Source: Chengkuizengella sediminis (GTDB lineage: Bacteria > Bacillota > Bacilli > Paenibacillales > KCTC-33759). From it: DNA of 64,000 bases. The translations under genes and the position numbers were made by a program. Shown here piece after piece: positions 61,588 to 64,000 of the stretch; position 1 is the stretch's first letter, and the number at the start of each line of letters is the position of its first letter. The stretch lies in the NCBI RefSeq assembly GCF_010078385.1, contig NZ_SIJC01000001.1, positions 434,001 to 498,000 on the forward strand, given 5' to 3'. The notes under the pieces were generated by a model. That model was not told the DNA's origin and searched no databases. It saw only the letters and a list, made by a program, of their open reading frames with translations.

Positions 61588-62520
61588 TTGAACAAAAAAA
61601 TATTAACAGGGTTATCCGTCATTTTCATGTTTATTTTTGTGGTTGCTGGATCAGTTTTTGCATTTAGTGACTTACCTGAGGGAACAGACAAAAACATGAT
61701 TATGGAATTAAAGCGAAATGGAGTTGTAAGTGGAATGGACGAAAATAATTTCGCTCCAAATGGAAAACTTACCTATGCTCAAGGTATTGCCTTAATCGTT
61801 AAAGGGTTAGATTTGAATTTAGCCCATATGACCTTTATCAAGCAGCCTTTAGCAAGTGACTATTTTACAAACATATCAGATGATTCCTGGTATGATGATT
61901 ATTTTGTAAAAGCCTACTTAAATGGTGTAGATATAGAAAAGGATGTTAATCCAAACAAGAAGATGACGAAAGAACAGTTTGCACATGCCTTATTTCAAGC
62001 GATGGATGCAAAAGGAGATTATAGTTTTATCGAGATATTCTTAACGATTTCAGATGGTGATAAGATTGATTCAAAATATATGGATAGCATTCAAAAAATA
62101 TTACTTTCAGAAGTTGCTTCTTTAGATCAAACAAACAAATTCCATCCGTCACAACTTGTCAAAAGAATTGATGCTTCAGTGATGATATATAAAGCAATAA
62201 AATTCGTAGAAAATAATCATTCAGAGGATGAACCGCCTTTTGAAATACCTGCACCCATCCCGGATGAAGAAGTGACCTTTAAAGTTGAGAAAATGAATGA
62301 GGAAGTGAGCAAAGTCACTTTATCATGGGGAGAAAAACCAAATTCAGGCTACTCCATAGAAATTACATCGGTCGATTTTATCAATAAAGAAGCTGTAATT
62401 CATTATCAACTTCATTATCCTGTTGAAGGTATGATGTATGCTATGGTGATTACTGAACCTAAAGCAGAAACTTATATTTCTAATTCATTAACACCTAGTA
62501 TTCAACAATTAAAACAATAA
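61588..62520 (+). CDS. exported SLH-domain protein with PrcB-like end
   Basis: 310 residues, TTG start after AGAAGGG. Signal peptide ILTGLSVIFMFIFVVAGSVF-AFS. Residues 25-205 hold S-layer-homology repeats (FSDLPEGTDKNMIMELKRNG, VVSGMDENNFAPNGKLTYAQ, FTNISDDSWYDDYFVKAYLN), which bind wall polymers. Residues 225-305 resemble the protease-complex-inhibitor PrcB C-domain (SWGEKPNSGYSIEITSVDF). A wall-attached protein; its target is unknown. Confidence 0.82.
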   Translation: MNKKILTGLSVIFMFIFVVAGSVFAFSDLPEGTDKNMIMELKRNGVVSGMDENNFAPNGKLTYAQGIALIVKGLDLNLAHMTFIKQPLASDYFTNISDDSWYDDYFVKAYLNGVDIEKDVNPNKKMTKEQFAHALFQAMDAKGDYSFIEIFLTISDGDKIDSKYMDSIQKILLSEVASLDQTNKFHPSQLVKRIDASVMIYKAIKFVENNHSEDEPPFEIPAPIPDEEVTFKVEKMNEEVSKVTLSWGEKPNSGYSIEITSVDFINKEAVIHYQLHYPVEGMMYAMVITEPKAETYISNSLTPSIQQLKQ

Positions 62521-62547
62521 TGTTGTTCAAGTTCTGAACGTAATCGA

Positions 62548-62612
62548 TTTACATAAACAACTCCTTTCATTGTCTCAAAACAAAGTGATGGGGAGTTGTT
62601 TATTCTTTTTTT
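62548..62612 (+). terminator. terminator after the SLH gene
   Basis: AAACAACTCC and GGGAGTTGTTT pair across a loop of about 30 bases and are followed by TATTCTTTTTTT. Confidence 0.65.
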
Positions 62613-62797
62613 AATAAAAATATATGACACCAAATACGATTTCAAATTTATTTCGAGCTAAATAAGCAGCTTTAATGTTCCCTGGAATAGCAATTGTGAT
62701 AAAAACCAACAATTTGAGAAATAGTAATACTATGAAGTTTGCAAATAAAAAACTCCCCTCTACCTACCTCTATGGATAGAAACAAGGGAGTTTTAAA

Positions 62798-62886
62798 TGG
62801 TGCCGAGGACCGGAGTCGAACCGGTACGGTAGTCACCTACCGCAGGATTTTAAGTCCTGTGCGTCTGCCAATTCCGCCACCCCGGC
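62798..62886 (-). tRNA. tRNA-Leu(UAA)
   Basis: Class II tRNA with a long variable arm. Acceptor GCCGGGG/CCTCGGC, anticodon stem CAGGA/TCCTG with loop CTTAAAA (anticodon TAA), T loop TTCGACT, CCA encoded. Confidence 0.95.
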
Positions 62887-62897
62887 ACATTTTTAGT

Positions 62898-62974
62898 TGG
62901 TGGGCCTTGAGGGACTCGAACCCCCGACCAATCGGTTATGAGCCGATTGCTCTGACCAACTGAGCTAAAGGCCC
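62898..62974 (-). tRNA. tRNA-Ile2(CAU) (lysidine type) or elongator tRNA-Met
   Basis: Acceptor GGGCCTT/AAGGCCC, anticodon stem ATCGG/CCGAT with loop CTCATAA, T loop TTCGAGT, CCA encoded. The GGGCCTTTAGCTCAGTTGG start and CTCATAA loop match tRNA-Ile2 of Bacillales, whose C34 becomes lysidine. Confidence 0.88.
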
Positions 62975-62979
62975 AAACT

Positions 62980-63056
<77 letters not shown>

Positions 63057-63172
63057 TTGTTAGCTTGTTTAAAACTTGTATAACAGCGACAAGAGTAATC
63101 ATACACAATGCTAAAAACAAAGTCAAGGATTTTTTTATAATCTATATTTTCATAATGTTTAGAAAATTTAAT

Positions 63173-63337
63173 TCATATGATATATCGCACACCATACCTA
63201 CCTTTTAGCGATCTAAAAACCTCAACTTCCATTGGATATTCAAAGCCGTATACCCACCAATCTTCCTCCATTCTTTTAGCTAAACATCCCGCTTGAAATT
63301 TGGAATCATACAATTTCACACAGTAAATCCATTTCAT
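63173..63337 (-). CDS. small aromatic-rich protein, 54 residues
   Basis: ATG 63337 follows GAGGTGAGG. The peptide reads MKWIYCVKLYDSKFQAGCLA, KRMEEDWWVYGFEYPMEVEV, FRSLKGRYGVRYII. The composition and strong ribosome binding site make it a likely gene. No family recognised. It is downstream of the PgpA-type gene. Confidence 0.55.
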   Translation of the reverse strand: MKWIYCVKLYDSKFQAGCLAKRMEEDWWVYGFEYPMEVEVFRSLKGRYGVRYII

Positions 63338-63578
63338 ATCCTCACCTCATAAACTATATACGATAGTTTTAGATTAACCGATTTTGGCACATTTATTTAA
63401 ACTAAATGTTTTTTTATCAGATTTTATGATTTGCATTGGATTTACTTTGCATTGTTATTCTAAATAACATAAGGGTAAACTAACTTGGAGAAAAGCTTAA
63501 CAGCCCGTTTTTATAATGAAAGGACATACGGACTGTTATATAATATGAAGGTTAACATCAGCACTAAGTAGAATAATA

Positions 63579-63995
63579 TTATGATTCAGCTTGTTGCTCT
63601 TCCTCATCACGATATCGATGAGCAAGTCGACTAGATGCTGATGCGGCAATACTAGCCACTAAATCATCTAAAAAAGTATGGATACCATTGTTTCTTTTCG
63701 TATCTAGCTTTTTAATAATTCCTATTTTATTTTTGTCTAAATGTCCAAATGTTGTTAATGCAATACTGCCATATGCATACACTGAACCAATCGCTAACGT
63801 TTCATCACAACCAAATAAACCCTCGTCTGTTTCAATAAGTGACTGCAGTGGTTCAGATAACATCCCTTTTTCACATAAAACATCAATCTCAATCCCAACC
63901 AAAACGGCATGTTGAACTTCTCTTTTCTCTAATACGGCCTCGACACTTTCTATGCAATCGTCCATATGCAAATCCTCATGATAAGCTGACTGCAT
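63579..63995 (-). CDS. phosphatidylglycerophosphatase A (PgpA/YutG type), 5' end probably outside
   Basis: At least 138 residues of the PgpA/YutG family, which dephosphorylates phosphatidylglycerol phosphate. Seen are AVLVGIEIDVLCEKGMLSEP, LIETDEGLFGCDETLAIGSV, ALTTFGHLDKNKIGII and GIHTFLDDLVASIAASASSR with the DD acidic pair. Bacillus YutG is about 30 residues longer, so the true start likely lies beyond the window edge. Confidence 0.75.
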   Translation of the reverse strand: MQSAYHEDLHMDDCIESVEAVLEKREVQHAVLVGIEIDVLCEKGMLSEPLQSLIETDEGLFGCDETLAIGSVYAYGSIALTTFGHLDKNKIGIIKKLDTKRNNGIHTFLDDLVASIAASASSRLAHRYRDEEEQQAES

Positions 63996-64000
63996 CTCAT

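Overview
The window is AT-rich DNA from an endospore-forming, low-GC Gram-positive bacterium of the Bacillales. Strong AGGAGG-type ribosome binding sites, a CvfC/YpgR-type protein, glyoxylate-cycle genes, YjcZ-type spore peptides and an S-layer-homology protein support this. Cohnella, Paenibacillus or Chengkuizengella-like Paenibacillaceae are plausible, but the genus cannot be fixed from sequence alone.

Layout. From 1 to about 25.1 kb lie ordinary, intact host genes: cvfC-like, a pseudo-tRNA-like element, D-cysteine desulfhydrase, an aldehyde dehydrogenase/fatty-acid-hydroxylase pair, a TetR-hydrolase operon with a readable promoter and double operator, TPR and ATP-grasp proteins, a spore-surface-like trio at 8.7-12.1 kb (two proteins resembling the DUF3992 endospore-appendage fold and a DUF11 protein), a sirtuin, a UvrD-like helicase, aceB-aceA plus a 2-hydroxyacid dehydrogenase, a TrpX-type ABC transporter and transaldolase. 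From about 25.4 to 59.3 kb lies an accessory region built on a decayed prophage. Its phage genes are terminase small and large subunits, ERF, ArpU, RecU, HNH, holins, a dNMP kinase without its P-loop, and a broken integrase beside tRNA-Val; most are frameshifted or truncated. From 59.3 to 64 kb host genes resume: hydrolase, Gfo/Idh/MocA oxidoreductase, an SLH protein, a tRNA-Leu/Ile2/fMet cluster and a PgpA-type protein.

The main discovery candidate is what fills the phage relic. Ten loci encode one cysteine-rich two-module protein family (one locus is a triple fusion, two are frameshifted). Five tandem genes encode a second beta-rich family (one with a nonsense codon). Five intact and several broken genes encode YjcZ-type membrane peptides. 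A YVTN beta-propeller, a DUF6143-like protein and a broken beta-helix protein lie among them. Twenty-two promoters upstream of these unrelated families share one architecture, GTCCA-N20-CATANNNTA (N19 in three). The -10 half is the consensus of the late mother-cell factor sigma-K. I infer one late-sporulation regulon making spore-surface material, amplified by segmental duplication inside a dead prophage.

Other structures: a 2-kb stretch (55.8-57.8 kb) in which six copies of one short palindrome separate five small genes; a 95-bp tandem duplication and an A9 tract, each breaking a family member; and three copies of a repeat whose small ORF has its Shine-Dalgarno site in a hairpin. Frameshifts are numerous between 25 and 59 kb and absent from the flanking host genes, so they look like real decay, although some lie in homopolymers and could be assembly errors.
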